Shown here: in pieces, positions 50,143 to 58,108 of the stretch
Position numbering within the stretch: the first letter of the stretch is position 1
Layout of the letters: each line of letters begins with the position of its first letter
Assembly: GCF_000023945.1 (NCBI RefSeq)
Contig: NC_013158.1
Coordinates: 1,054,001 to 1,118,000, forward strand
Source of the DNA: Halorhabdus utahensis DSM 12940
Lineage (GTDB): Archaea > Halobacteriota > Halobacteria > Halobacteriales > Haloarculaceae
Direction of reading: 5' to 3'
Length of the DNA stretch: 64,000 nt
Translations under genes and position numbers: made by a program
Notes under the pieces: generated by a model
Databases searched by the model: none
Seen by the model: only the letters and a program-made list of their open reading frames with translations
What the model was told of the DNA's origin: nothing

Positions 50143-50457
50143 ATGGAGATGGCCGACATCGAACAGAACAAGGATGATGTCGTCGCGGATCTCGATGCTC
50201 GACTAAACGAGTGGCTCGATTCCTTCGAGCATGCTGACCCGGACGGCGAAATCATAATGTCCGAAAACACAAAAGCACGCCTCGAGGACCTTAGCTACCT
50301 GCAGGACTACCGCCATTCGGTGACGCCAACGCGCTCGGTTCCCCCAACCAATGAATCGAATCTTGCTCGCAGTATCAACAACCCATTCGCAGCCGGCGTC
50401 GTCCGCCCGAAGTCCAACGTACCGAACCCCGAACGTCCACCCCGTCTCGGGCGATAA
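50143..50457 (+). pseudogene. C-terminal stub of a sulfatase-like gene
   Basis: The first 55 codons (DVVADLDARLNEWLDSFEHA … MSENTKARLEDLSYLQ) match the C-terminal helix and closing ARLEDLGYL motif of haloarchaeal sulfatase-family proteins. After LSYLQ, where those proteins end, the frame runs on into unrelated sequence to 50457. The catalytic part is missing upstream. It is a leftover of a deleted sulfatase gene, lying just before copy B of the 112-bp repeat. Confidence 0.6.
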
Positions 50458-50478
50458 TACGAGCCACCTGGGTGGGAA

Positions 50479-50590
50479 TGAAAGGGGCTGCTCGCTCGCG
50501 TTCATGGAGTCGCCTGTGCGGCCACTATCCGGGCGAACGTCGTGAGCGAGGATATGTAGCACAGCGACCGCGAGCGAGCACGGGCTTTCA
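50479..50590 (-). repeat. 112-bp palindromic repeat, copy B
   Basis: This copy is inverted relative to copy A (37445-37556), identical in length, and differs at 13 positions. The 22-bp ends are preserved. In the inner stem one base pair is G-C in copy A and C-G in copy B, a compensating change that hints at selection for a folded form; two other pairs of the same stem are lost here. It lies 170 bp from a DUF234 ATPase fragment, as copy A does. Confidence 0.75.
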
Positions 50591-50758
50591 CCATCCATCT
50601 CGTTCCTGTATCGCTACAACAGCGCGTACACAGGACGTGCCGATCGTGACAGCCAACGTCGATCACGTCGGGCGTATCGACAACGTGCTAGTGATCGACT
50701 GGACGACACTGTGATTGGCCATCGTTCCAGGCCGCACGGCAGACACGTACCGCGACCG

Positions 50759-51112
50759 CTAGAAGGCAGAATCGAACAGATCGGACAGAGAAAACAACTG
50801 TACATCGTCCCGCACGTCGGCAGTACGTTCGAGGTCGTCCGTGTAGCCCGAGCGGCTGAACAACACGTACAGCGTCTCCCCGTCCACAGGCGCCCCGGAC
50901 CATCGGACTTCGGACGTGGTTCGTTCGAGGTCCGCGAAAACGCCTTCACTGACCTGCCGGGAGGTGAACGTGCACTCGCCAGCGACGAGCCCTTCGTCCG
51001 CGAGCCCGAGGACGTCGAGTTCGTGTTCCCGGAACCACCACTGTCTGACGTTGCAGAATTGTCGATCGACGAGACCGGGGAGCGCGCGCTGGCAGAGCTG
51101 TTCGGCTATAAC
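50759..51112 (-). pseudogene. C-terminal fragment of a DUF234-type ATPase
   Basis: The minus frame ending in TAG at 50759-50761 encodes CQRALPGLVDRQFCNVRQWW, then FREHELDVLGLADEGLVAGE, a LYVLFSRSGYTDDLERTADV segment and VQLFSLSDLFDSAF. This is the nuclease-like DUF234 tail (E…D…GE) of the ATPase family found intact at 2982. The P-loop half is missing: upstream of about 51112 the frame is closed by stops. It is not simply the missing half of the 37068 fragment, since both may come from different family members. Confidence 0.75.
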
Positions 51113-51226
51113 GACCTATTCGGAAATCACTATTTCTTTCTACTGCTGTCACAACATCGAGGATCAAAATCGGAGGTCACACGACAATCTCGAGTATCTA
51201 CAGAGGGGGCGACGCCACCCAAACCC

Positions 51227-52300
51227 CTACAGCCCCTCCAGAACCTCAGTCGTCCGACCGACCGTCTCCGCCCAGTCGAACCGACCCTCGACCCGAGATC
51301 GCGGATCACCGACGCCACCGTCAAGCACCGTCTCGATTCCCGCCACGAACCCCTCAACGTGCCCGACCGAGACCGTCACTCCAGCACCCCCAACCACAGG
51401 CGCGACTTGTTCCAGATCGCTCACCACCACGGGCAACCCGGAAGCCATCGCTTCCAACACAGTCCGTGGCAGCCCCTCAGCTCGACTCGGCAACACGAGC
51501 ACGTCCCCGGACCGATACACCTGCGGCATCTCCTCGTAGGGAACCTGCCCCAGGAACGTCACCTCCTCACCAGCCATCGCCTCCAGCTCCGACCGCATCG
51601 GCCCGTCGCCGACCATGTACAGTTTCGCGTCCAGTTCGTCAGGCAACCGCGCCACCGCCCGCACCGGGTCCTGCGGTCGCTTCCCCTCGACCAGCCGCCC
51701 GACGAACAACACCACACTCCCATCGTGTTCGATCCGGTCACTCTCATCCCCCGCAGGCGTAAATCGCTCCGTGTCCACACCGTTCGACACGACTTCGATC
51801 CGGGAGTCCACGCCGAACTCCCGCACCCGATCGCGATCCTCGTCCGTGTAACAGAACACCACGTCAGCTTGCTCAAAGGTCCACTGACCCACGCTCCGCA
51901 GATACAGGTCGAACACCCACTTGGGTGCACTCTGGGAATACAGTCCGTGGTTCGTCAGCGCCAGCGGCACGTCCCCCAGTCGACGCCGTAGCGCGGCCAG
52001 GTTCGTCGAGAAGTACAGGTGCGAGTGGGCATGCACCACGTCGAAGTCATTCGCCGAGAAGAGATACCGTGCCAGCCCGGGACTGATGTCGTTCCCCAGC
52101 GCGGAACACGCAGGATCGTAGCGCACCACCGTGTACCCTGCACGCTTCTCGAAGTGGGGAAGCGACTCGTCGTGACGGACGGTCAGCAGCGTGACGTCGT
52201 GGCCCATCGCGGCCTGGTCACGACTCATCGCGTGGACGTGATAGGTCCCGCCGCCGGGGACCTCGGGGTAGACCTTCTGGGCGACCCGCAGGATGCGCAT
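51227..52300 (-). CDS. GT4-family glycosyltransferase
   Basis: The ATG at 52298-52300 (MRILRVAQKVYPEVPGGGTY) fits the family start and gives 357 residues; an upstream Met adds 24 unlikely residues. The glycine-rich loop PEVPGGGTYHVHAMSR, VVHAHSHLYFST, RIEVVSNGVDTERF, VVLFVGRLVEGKRPQDPVRA and PSRAEGLPRTVLEAMASGLP (E-x7-E) are all present. This is a GT4 enzyme of the PimA/WcaC-like group and the last gene of the glycan region. Confidence 0.88.
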   Translation of the reverse strand: MRILRVAQKVYPEVPGGGTYHVHAMSRDQAAMGHDVTLLTVRHDESLPHFEKRAGYTVVRYDPACSALGNDISPGLARYLFSANDFDVVHAHSHLYFSTNLAALRRRLGDVPLALTNHGLYSQSAPKWVFDLYLRSVGQWTFEQADVVFCYTDEDRDRVREFGVDSRIEVVSNGVDTERFTPAGDESDRIEHDGSVVLFVGRLVEGKRPQDPVRAVARLPDELDAKLYMVGDGPMRSELEAMAGEEVTFLGQVPYEEMPQVYRSGDVLVLPSRAEGLPRTVLEAMASGLPVVVSDLEQVAPVVGGAGVTVSVGHVEGFVAGIETVLDGGVGDPRSRVEGRFDWAETVGRTTEVLEGL

Positions 52301-52426
52301 ATACCTCGGATTCCGGTCGCCCGGACAAGAAAACACCGGATCGAGAAAGACGGACGTTCCGATCGAGTACACGCTTGTCGAATACCGTTTACCGTCTACG
52401 ATAGTTCCAAAACATGCAACGAGAGA

Positions 52427-53227
52427 CTACCGTCGCTCTTCAAGCTCCTCGAGCGCACGGCGGAATCGCTCGTCGTTGACCGGCGAACCAGCACTCGACA
52501 GCTCCGCCAGCACGCCGGCGTACGTCTCGAACCTCTCTTGGTCGAGATCGGCCGCGATGACACAGTCGACGTACCCATCGAGCGCGGACTGAAGCGCCCG
52601 GGCGTGGTGATCGTACGCACCGTCGATCCGTCCCTCGTTCTCGTCGATCGCCGTGAAAATCGCGCGGTAAACGGCTGCGGCCGCGAAATGACGGTCCCGC
52701 TCGCGGTATCGCTCTGCCATCTCGAAGAACCGCCAGAAGTCGATCGCGTCCGTGACGGCCGGGTGGTCCTGTGTGTACTGGTCGAACAGCGCCTCGATCT
52801 CGTCCCGAAGTTCTTCGAACGAGACCGCAGCGTCGCCGTACCGGGCAAGAAACCGATCCCGGAGGGCTGGCCGTTCAGCGAGCACGGCGCGAACGAACGC
52901 CCGCAGGTCCGCGGGCGAGACATCGTCGAGCACCGCCGTGACGCGCTCGCTGTCGTCCGCTGGCGGGTCAGCAGCGATCTCCAGCAGGACTGCCACGACG
53001 TGCTTGCAGTCGCCCGGGCCGTCGTAGGGACACGTACATCGTGACTCGATGTTGGATTCGTCTAGTTCGACGGTTACGTCGTACTGACTTGATCCCTGAA
53101 CGATCGCCGTAACGACATCGCCGAATCGATCGATTCGGCGGATCCGGCCGTCGGTTCGATAGTGCTGCCCGCGTTCGAACACCGCGTCGGTACACCGATC
53201 TCGGATCCATGCCTCGTCGATTTGCAT
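52427..53227 (-). CDS. SWIM zinc-finger protein
   Basis: The product has 266 residues. The SWIM motif CTCPYDGPGDCKH (CxC…CxH, about 64-76) follows an N-terminal beta hairpin domain (ERGQHYRTDGRIRRI… VTVELDESNI). The rest is an alpha-helical repeat-like array (PADLRAFVRAVLAERPALRD …). SWIM proteins bind nucleic acid or proteins; many stand alone in archaea without known partners. It lies upstream of, and in the same direction as, the GT4 gene, separated by 126 bp. Confidence 0.85.
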   Translation of the reverse strand: MQIDEAWIRDRCTDAVFERGQHYRTDGRIRRIDRFGDVVTAIVQGSSQYDVTVELDESNIESRCTCPYDGPGDCKHVVAVLLEIAADPPADDSERVTAVLDDVSPADLRAFVRAVLAERPALRDRFLARYGDAAVSFEELRDEIEALFDQYTQDHPAVTDAIDFWRFFEMAERYRERDRHFAAAAVYRAIFTAIDENEGRIDGAYDHHARALQSALDGYVDCVIAADLDQERFETYAGVLAELSSAGSPVNDERFRRALEELEERR

Positions 53228-53304
53228 AGAATTACTATTTGGAGGGCATGATTCGGGAATCGATAGTTCTTGTCGCTCTACTGGTTTTGTCCGACAGTCA
53301 TCGG

Positions 53305-54753
53305 CTACTCCGTCGCCTTCAGATTGTGAACGACGTCGAGCCGATCGATTATCTCCGCAGTCGGTTCGATCGCCTCGACGATCGCCTCCACAGACTTGTA
53401 GGCCATCGGGGCCTCGTCGAGCGTCGACTCACCAACGGACTCCGAATACACTTCCGCCATCGCGGTCTCGAAGTCCTCGACGTTGAGTGTCTCGTGAGCC
53501 TCGCGACGCCCCATCGTCCGGCCGGCCCCGTGGGGAGCCGTCTGGTGGGACCGTCGATTCCCCTTCCCACGTGCCAGTAGCGAGCCTTCGGCCATGTTGA
53601 AGGGGATGACGAGGCGCTGTCCGTCCCGGGCCGGCGTCGCGCCCTTTCGGATAGTCAGGTCGCGGAAGTCGACGTAGTTGTGGATCGACTGGAATCGATC
53701 GACAGGCTCGAGATCCAGCGCCGCACAGATAGCGTCGCTCATCAGCTCCCGGTTCCAGCGGGCGTACTGCTGGGCGAACAGCATGTCGACGAAGTAGCCG
53801 TGGGCCTCCTGACCTTCCAGCCAGTCGAGATCCTCGTTGCGATCTTCGAGAGCTTCCTGCGGCCGAGACAGCGCCCGGAAGACCTCGTCGACCTCCTCGC
53901 CGTCGAAGTCCGCCCGGATCGCGTCTTTGCGGACGTGCGATTTGCCCTTCCCGCCGGTGACCCACGCGAAGAGGTCCGCGTCGCTGACCGTCTCGGGGTC
54001 GAACTTCAGATACTCGGCGTATTCCTCGGGTATCGCCTCGCGGATCGCGTCGGCCTCGCGATACTGCGTCGCCTTCTCCTGCCAGTACTCGGCGACGGAC
54101 TTGCCGAGATACCGCGAGCCGCTGTGGATCACCAGCCAGTACTCACCGGAATCGCGAGCCTTCGCGAACTCGACGAAGTGGTTGCCACCGCCGAGCGTGC
54201 CCGCACCGCGGATCACGTAACCCATGCCCTGCCGGGATCCAGCGAGCACGCGCCGGCACAGCGCCTTGAAGTACGCCCCATCGTAGCCCTCGAAGTCGAA
54301 CTCGAGCGGGTCGATCGGGCGGCCGAAGCGCTCGCGGTAGGCGGCGTCAAAGCGTTCGAACACGTCGTTCGCCCCCTCGAACGGGAATTCCTCAACGAGA
54401 TGCGGCGCGTCGTCGTAGTCGTGGACGGCCCGCCCCATCGGTACGGCCTCGCGCACCCGCCGCTCGCGTTCCGGGCCGTCAAGTGGTAGGTCCTCGCCGA
54501 GGTTCGTCGCGACCATACCACAGCCGACGTCGACGCCGACGATGTTGGGCACGACCCGGTCCGGCAAGGGCATGGTGAACCCGATGGGTGCGCCCGCGCC
54601 GACGTGGGCGTCGGGCATCATCCGGATCGGCTCGGTGAATGCAGGGTGGTCAACGAGCGTCCGGACCTGGTCGAGACAGTTGTCCTCGATGAGCGACTCC
54701 TCGTCGACGAGAAATTCGGCGGTCGTGTGTTCGCCTGTGATTTCGATTGGCAT
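53305..54753 (-). CDS. rtcB: RtcB-family RNA ligase
   Basis: The product has 482 residues. Metal and guanylation residues are present: GVDVGCGM (Asp and Cys), GGGNHFVEF, HSGSRYLGK, HNYVDFRDL and PHGAGRTMGRREA with the His that receives GMP. RtcB joins 2',3'-cyclic phosphate and 5'-OH RNA ends, mainly in tRNA splicing, with GTP and Mn(II); its Archease partner is not nearby. An internal acidic stretch (EVDEVFRALSRPQEALEDRN) matches haloarchaeal versions. No intein is present. Confidence 0.92.
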   Translation of the reverse strand: MPIEITGEHTTAEFLVDEESLIEDNCLDQVRTLVDHPAFTEPIRMMPDAHVGAGAPIGFTMPLPDRVVPNIVGVDVGCGMVATNLGEDLPLDGPERERRVREAVPMGRAVHDYDDAPHLVEEFPFEGANDVFERFDAAYRERFGRPIDPLEFDFEGYDGAYFKALCRRVLAGSRQGMGYVIRGAGTLGGGNHFVEFAKARDSGEYWLVIHSGSRYLGKSVAEYWQEKATQYREADAIREAIPEEYAEYLKFDPETVSDADLFAWVTGGKGKSHVRKDAIRADFDGEEVDEVFRALSRPQEALEDRNEDLDWLEGQEAHGYFVDMLFAQQYARWNRELMSDAICAALDLEPVDRFQSIHNYVDFRDLTIRKGATPARDGQRLVIPFNMAEGSLLARGKGNRRSHQTAPHGAGRTMGRREAHETLNVEDFETAMAEVYSESVGESTLDEAPMAYKSVEAIVEAIEPTAEIIDRLDVVHNLKATE

Positions 54754-54954
54754 GATAGCGTCGTAGTTACGGAGGTGGCATTCAGTGTCGCGTTTCGACA
54801 GTCAGCGAGAGCCACCGATCGATGTTGTATTCCCATCTGACCCGACTCCCGTATAAAAAGATCGGGGAGATTGGAATACGAACGAAAACAACCTGGACGG
54901 ATTGGTGACTGGAGGAACACAACACTCCAGTACCCGCAAGCAAATCGTTCGAAT

Positions 54955-55557
54955 ATGCACGCGTCGCTCCGGATCGCCACGCCCGCGGACGGGCCTGCGA
55001 TCCGGTCGATCTACGCGCCGTACGTCGAATCGACGGCGATCACCTTCGAGACCGAAGTCCCGACGACAGAGGAGATGACCGACCAGATCGAGCAGACCCA
55101 CGAGGCGTTCCCCTGGATCGTCTGTGAGACCGAGAACGAAGGCGTCGTGGGCTACGCGACGGCGAGTTCGCTCCGGTCGAAGGCGGCCTACGCCTGGGCG
55201 GTCGAACTCACAGTCTACGTCGACGACGACATCCAGCAATCGGGCGTCGGCACCGCACTATACACATCGCTGCTGGAAACCCTGCGCGAACAGGGCTACG
55301 TCGACGCGTACGCCGCGGTGACGCTGCCGAACTCGGCGAGTGTGAGCCTCCACGAGAACTTCGCGTTCGAGCCGGTGGGAACCTTTCCCGCGGCCGGGCA
55401 CAAGCAAGGCTCGTGGCACGATGTCCAGTGGTGGCACCGACAGTTGGGCGAACATCCAGCCGATCCAGAGCCGCCAACGCCGATGGAGACGATGAAAGAC
55501 TCGTCTGCACTCGAAACGGCGCTGCGATCGGGCGAGGCAGCGCTCGCGGACGAGTGA
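54955..55557 (+). CDS. GNAT N-acetyltransferase (phosphinothricin-type)
   Basis: The ATG at 54955 gives 200 residues. The start SLRIATPADGPAIRSIYAPY, the EMTDQIEQTHEAFPWIV helix, VELTVYVDDDIQQSGVGTAL with the acetyl-CoA Q/RxxGxG/A motif, and GTFPAAGHKQGSWHDVQWW match the PAT/BAR subgroup of GNAT enzymes. They acetylate small amines such as phosphinothricin or methionine sulfone. The last 35 residues are a haloarchaeal tail. Gene context gives no substrate. Confidence 0.88.
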   Translation: MHASLRIATPADGPAIRSIYAPYVESTAITFETEVPTTEEMTDQIEQTHEAFPWIVCETENEGVVGYATASSLRSKAAYAWAVELTVYVDDDIQQSGVGTALYTSLLETLREQGYVDAYAAVTLPNSASVSLHENFAFEPVGTFPAAGHKQGSWHDVQWWHRQLGEHPADPEPPTPMETMKDSSALETALRSGEAALADE

Positions 55558-55665
55558 TACCTTCGACCGAGCCGCAGACGTTCTGCGATGGACCGACGAA
55601 CGACCAACTACCCGGCGAGCGGATCTGACTCGACCAGTGGCGTGACATGTTCGTGTTAACAGGCC

Positions 55666-55806
55666 TCATTCCAGGTGCTCCCAGAGCCTCGTCGGGTCGG
55701 TCTCGTTGAGTTCGGCGTTGGTCTGCATGGTTCGGAGTTCCGCGATACAGCCCTCAGCGACTAGGGAATCGCGTCGCGACCCACAGTCAGCGAGCAAGCC
55801 GAATCA
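55666..55806 (-). pseudogene. C-terminal fragment of an unidentified protein
   Basis: The minus frame ending at 55666 reads LADCGSRRDSLVAEGCIAEL, then RTMQTNAELNETDPTRLWEH and LE. It has the composition of a genuine protein tail, but a stop lies about 46 codons upstream and no ATG suits it. I do not know the family. It sits in the 318-bp gap between the GNAT and membrane winged-helix genes, which otherwise shows nothing. Confidence 0.35.
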
Positions 55807-55875
55807 CAACCCGTTCATTCCTGGGACTCGAAGTATGTCCATGGACGGCCGATCCGACGAGCCGAGGGGATCCGT

Positions 55876-56574
55876 ATGAACCGGCGACGCGCCGACATCG
55901 CGGCGGGGATCCTGCTCGGCGTGATGCTCCTCCTCGGCGGCGGACTCACCTGGAACGCGACCCGGCGGCGGACCGCCGACGGGACGATGGGTTCGATGAT
56001 GGACACCTCGATGGGGTCGATGCACGGCCCGGACCCGCTGTGGTACGCCCTCGGAACGCTGGTGATCGCCGCCGTCCTGGGCGGACTCTATCTTCTCGTC
56101 CGGCCCGAATTCGGGGCGGGGCAAGCCGGGACACGATCCGGACAGACCGGGACTCGACCGGGGCAAGCCGAAACTCGGCCGGGACAGGCCGGGACGCAAC
56201 CGGACCAGCCCCAGGCGACGCCAGCGTCGGAAGACGCCGCCGGACAGACGGACGAGGAATCGACCACAGACGACTCAGCCGCCGAGAGCGCCGAAACCGA
56301 CGCGACCGACGGGCAGGCGACCGCTCCCGAGGCGAATCCGACCGGGCGCGTGCTGGATCTCTTGCCCGAGGACGAACGCCAGGTCCTCGAACCCGTCTTC
56401 GAATCGCCGGGGATCACGCAGATCGAACTCCGGGACCGGTCGTCGTTCTCGAAGAGCAAAGTGAGCCAAACGGTGACCGACCTCGAGGAACGGGGCTTGC
56501 TCTATCGGGAACGCCAGGGGCGGACCTACCGGATCTATCCGAGCGAGGAACTCGGGGCGAACCGGGAGTCCTGA
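55876..56574 (+). CDS. membrane-anchored winged-helix regulator with Met-rich loop
   Basis: The product has 232 residues. Helix 1 (IAAGILLGVMLLLGGGLTW) and helix 2 (YALGTLVIAAVLGGLYLLV) enclose an external loop with TMGSMMDTSMGSMHGPDP, dense in Met plus one His. A cytoplasmic spacer of Gly-Gln-Thr-Arg/Pro repeats and an acidic stretch leads to a C-terminal winged helix (about 158-225: PEDERQVLEPVFESPGITQI…). The layout is that of a one-component membrane sensor. The MxxM-like loop suggests copper or silver binding, an inference. The next two genes encode exported metal-ligand-rich proteins. Confidence 0.7.
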   Translation: MNRRRADIAAGILLGVMLLLGGGLTWNATRRRTADGTMGSMMDTSMGSMHGPDPLWYALGTLVIAAVLGGLYLLVRPEFGAGQAGTRSGQTGTRPGQAETRPGQAGTQPDQPQATPASEDAAGQTDEESTTDDSAAESAETDATDGQATAPEANPTGRVLDLLPEDERQVLEPVFESPGITQIELRDRSSFSKSKVSQTVTDLEERGLLYRERQGRTYRIYPSEELGANRES

Positions 56575-56735
56575 TCCGATCTGCCGACGGATGCCGAATT
56601 CGCCCGCGATGAACGGTCGCTTCGAAGAGAAACGATTAGCGGCAGTTAGAAACGGTCTCGGACGATCTCGTGGTTGCGTTCACACCCTCGTGAATAACCA
56701 CCGGAGGACCCTACCGAGTGTCGAGGTGAACCACG

Positions 56736-57197
56736 ATGGCAGAACCGAACGCAGTAACCTGGTTTCTCGTCGGGATCGCAATCCTGGGTGTGGTGATCGC
56801 CGTTCCGCTGATCAGCGCCCACGGCGACGGAATCACAGTGGACGAACCGCACGAGAACGGTACAGAGCAAGACCGACACGACGACCAGCGGATTCGGATG
56901 CACGCATACGGCCCAAGCCATCCGGACGGCAATACGACCGCGTGGATGGCCGCTCACATGGGAATGACCGAAATCGAGTGGCGGTCGACGCACATAAACA
57001 CGACCGAATGGCGAACGACGCACGCGAACGCGACCGTCTGGAATAGCGGACACGCTGGCGTGAACGAAAGCGGGTGGCCTGGCGACGGTAACAGCGTCGG
57101 GATCCACCCGCACGCGTCGATCGACGGCGACCCTACCGACCGCCACGACGAACGCGGTGGCCACGGTGGAATGTACGGGGGAGGACATGGATGCTGA
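56736..57197 (+). CDS. His/Met-rich exported protein
   Basis: The product has 153 residues. One N-terminal helix (VTWFLVGIAILGVVIAVPLI) acts as a signal or anchor. The outside part is rich in His, Met, Asn and Thr, with a semi-repeated WRSTHINTTEWRTTHANATV and a C-terminal RHDERGGHGGMYGGGHGC. Several Nx[ST] sequons (NTT, NAT, NES) could be glycosylated. A metal-buffering role is likely but unproven. Its end overlaps the start of the SHOCT gene by 7 bp. Confidence 0.65.
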   Translation: MAEPNAVTWFLVGIAILGVVIAVPLISAHGDGITVDEPHENGTEQDRHDDQRIRMHAYGPSHPDGNTTAWMAAHMGMTEIEWRSTHINTTEWRTTHANATVWNSGHAGVNESGWPGDGNSVGIHPHASIDGDPTDRHDERGGHGGMYGGGHGC

Positions 57198-57628
57198 CTG
57201 GGAAGCACGCTGACGGCGTCGGTCGGACGGTCGAAGCCGAGCCTGCGGGTTCGAACCCGGCGTCGCGGAGATTCCCGCAAGCCATCGTCGGGGGCGGCGT
57301 CCTCGCCGTGGGCCTGCTCGCAACGGTCGGCACCGCGAGCGCCCAGCACGGCGGCGGTGGCATGACGGGCGGCGGCTACGGCGGGTTCGGGATCCCGGGG
57401 TTCGGCCTCGCGTTCTGGATACTGCTCGGCCTCGGGATCATCGGTCTCTTCGCTTACACGCGAGATGGCCGCCGATCCCGATCGGGCGCGACATCGAGGG
57501 CCGACGAAGGGCGTGAACACAGCGATCGCGCCGTCGATACCCTCCGAGAACGGTACGCCCGGGGGGAGCTTACTGACGAGGAGTTCGAGACCCGCCGCGC
57601 GAAACTCGTCCGGCAGCGATCGCGGTGA
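57191..57628 (+). CDS. SHOCT-domain membrane protein
   Basis: The ATG at 57191 sits inside the end of the preceding gene. The product has 145 residues. A first helix with Ala-x-Ala (GLLATVGTASAQ) is followed by a Gly/His/Met-rich loop (HGGGGMTGGGYGGFGIPGF), then a second helix (FWILLGLGIIGLFAY). A C-terminal SHOCT motif (TLRERYARGELTDEEFETRR) closes it. The motif occurs in many small bacterial and archaeal membrane proteins as an oligomerisation element. Shared Gly/His/Met character with its neighbour supports a common function. Confidence 0.75.
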   Translation: MLTGKHADGVGRTVEAEPAGSNPASRRFPQAIVGGGVLAVGLLATVGTASAQHGGGGMTGGGYGGFGIPGFGLAFWILLGLGIIGLFAYTRDGRRSRSGATSRADEGREHSDRAVDTLRERYARGELTDEEFETRRAKLVRQRSR

Positions 57629-57677
57629 GAGCACGAATCCGTCAGGTCACCCGCTCCGGGGCGCATTCGCGAGGCGG

Positions 57678-58106
57678 TCACGCATCGTCCCAGAGATCGC
57701 CGAATCGGGTTTCCACCCACGGCAATACGACCTCACGGATCACCGTCGTCAGGTCGGTCGGGAATTCCCGATCCTGTGCGTCCCCCGTGCTGGCGTCCGG
57801 CAGCGGGTGAAAGTGATCGCGACTGTTGTGATTCTGGTCGTGGCGATCGAACCGACACTGGCGCAACTCACCGATATGCGTCTCCAGATAGGAGACGTGA
57901 AAGTCGCCGTTTGTGTACGCACGGACCTCGAGACGGACCGCACCGATCGATTCCGGATACGCAGCGGTCTCGAACTCGATCACCAGACTCTCCTGTCTGT
58001 TCGGCGGGAACAGCGACACCCGGTTCACACTCGAGAGACGACCGAAAATCGACCGCAGATGGTCCAGCAGGGCTTCGTTGACCTGTCGCGGCCCGTCCCC
58101 CGACAC
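57678..58106 (-). CDS. partner protein of the winged-helix gene (function unknown)
   Basis: A GTG at 58104-58106, 2 bp after the regulator's stop, gives 142 residues; no ATG is available. The sequence is well-formed: an N-terminal helix (RQVNEALLDHLRSIFGRLSS), strands VNRVSLFPPNRQESLVIEFE and VRLEVRAYTNGDFHVSYLET, then HDQNHNSRDHFHPLPDAS, His-rich, and a final VIREVVLPWVETRF helix. This protein pairs with the same type of regulator in many haloarchaea. A toxin-antitoxin-like or sensor pair is possible; no known catalytic site is visible apart from the His cluster. Confidence 0.65.
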   Translation of the reverse strand: MSGDGPRQVNEALLDHLRSIFGRLSSVNRVSLFPPNRQESLVIEFETAAYPESIGAVRLEVRAYTNGDFHVSYLETHIGELRQCRFDRHDQNHNSRDHFHPLPDASTGDAQDREFPTDLTTVIREVVLPWVETRFGDLWDDA

Positions 58107-58108
58107 GG

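Noticed and set aside
37445-50590. CRISPR array formed by the palindromic repeats
   Set aside because: Only two copies 13 kb apart and in opposite orientation; units are 112 bp with no spacer series and no cas genes.
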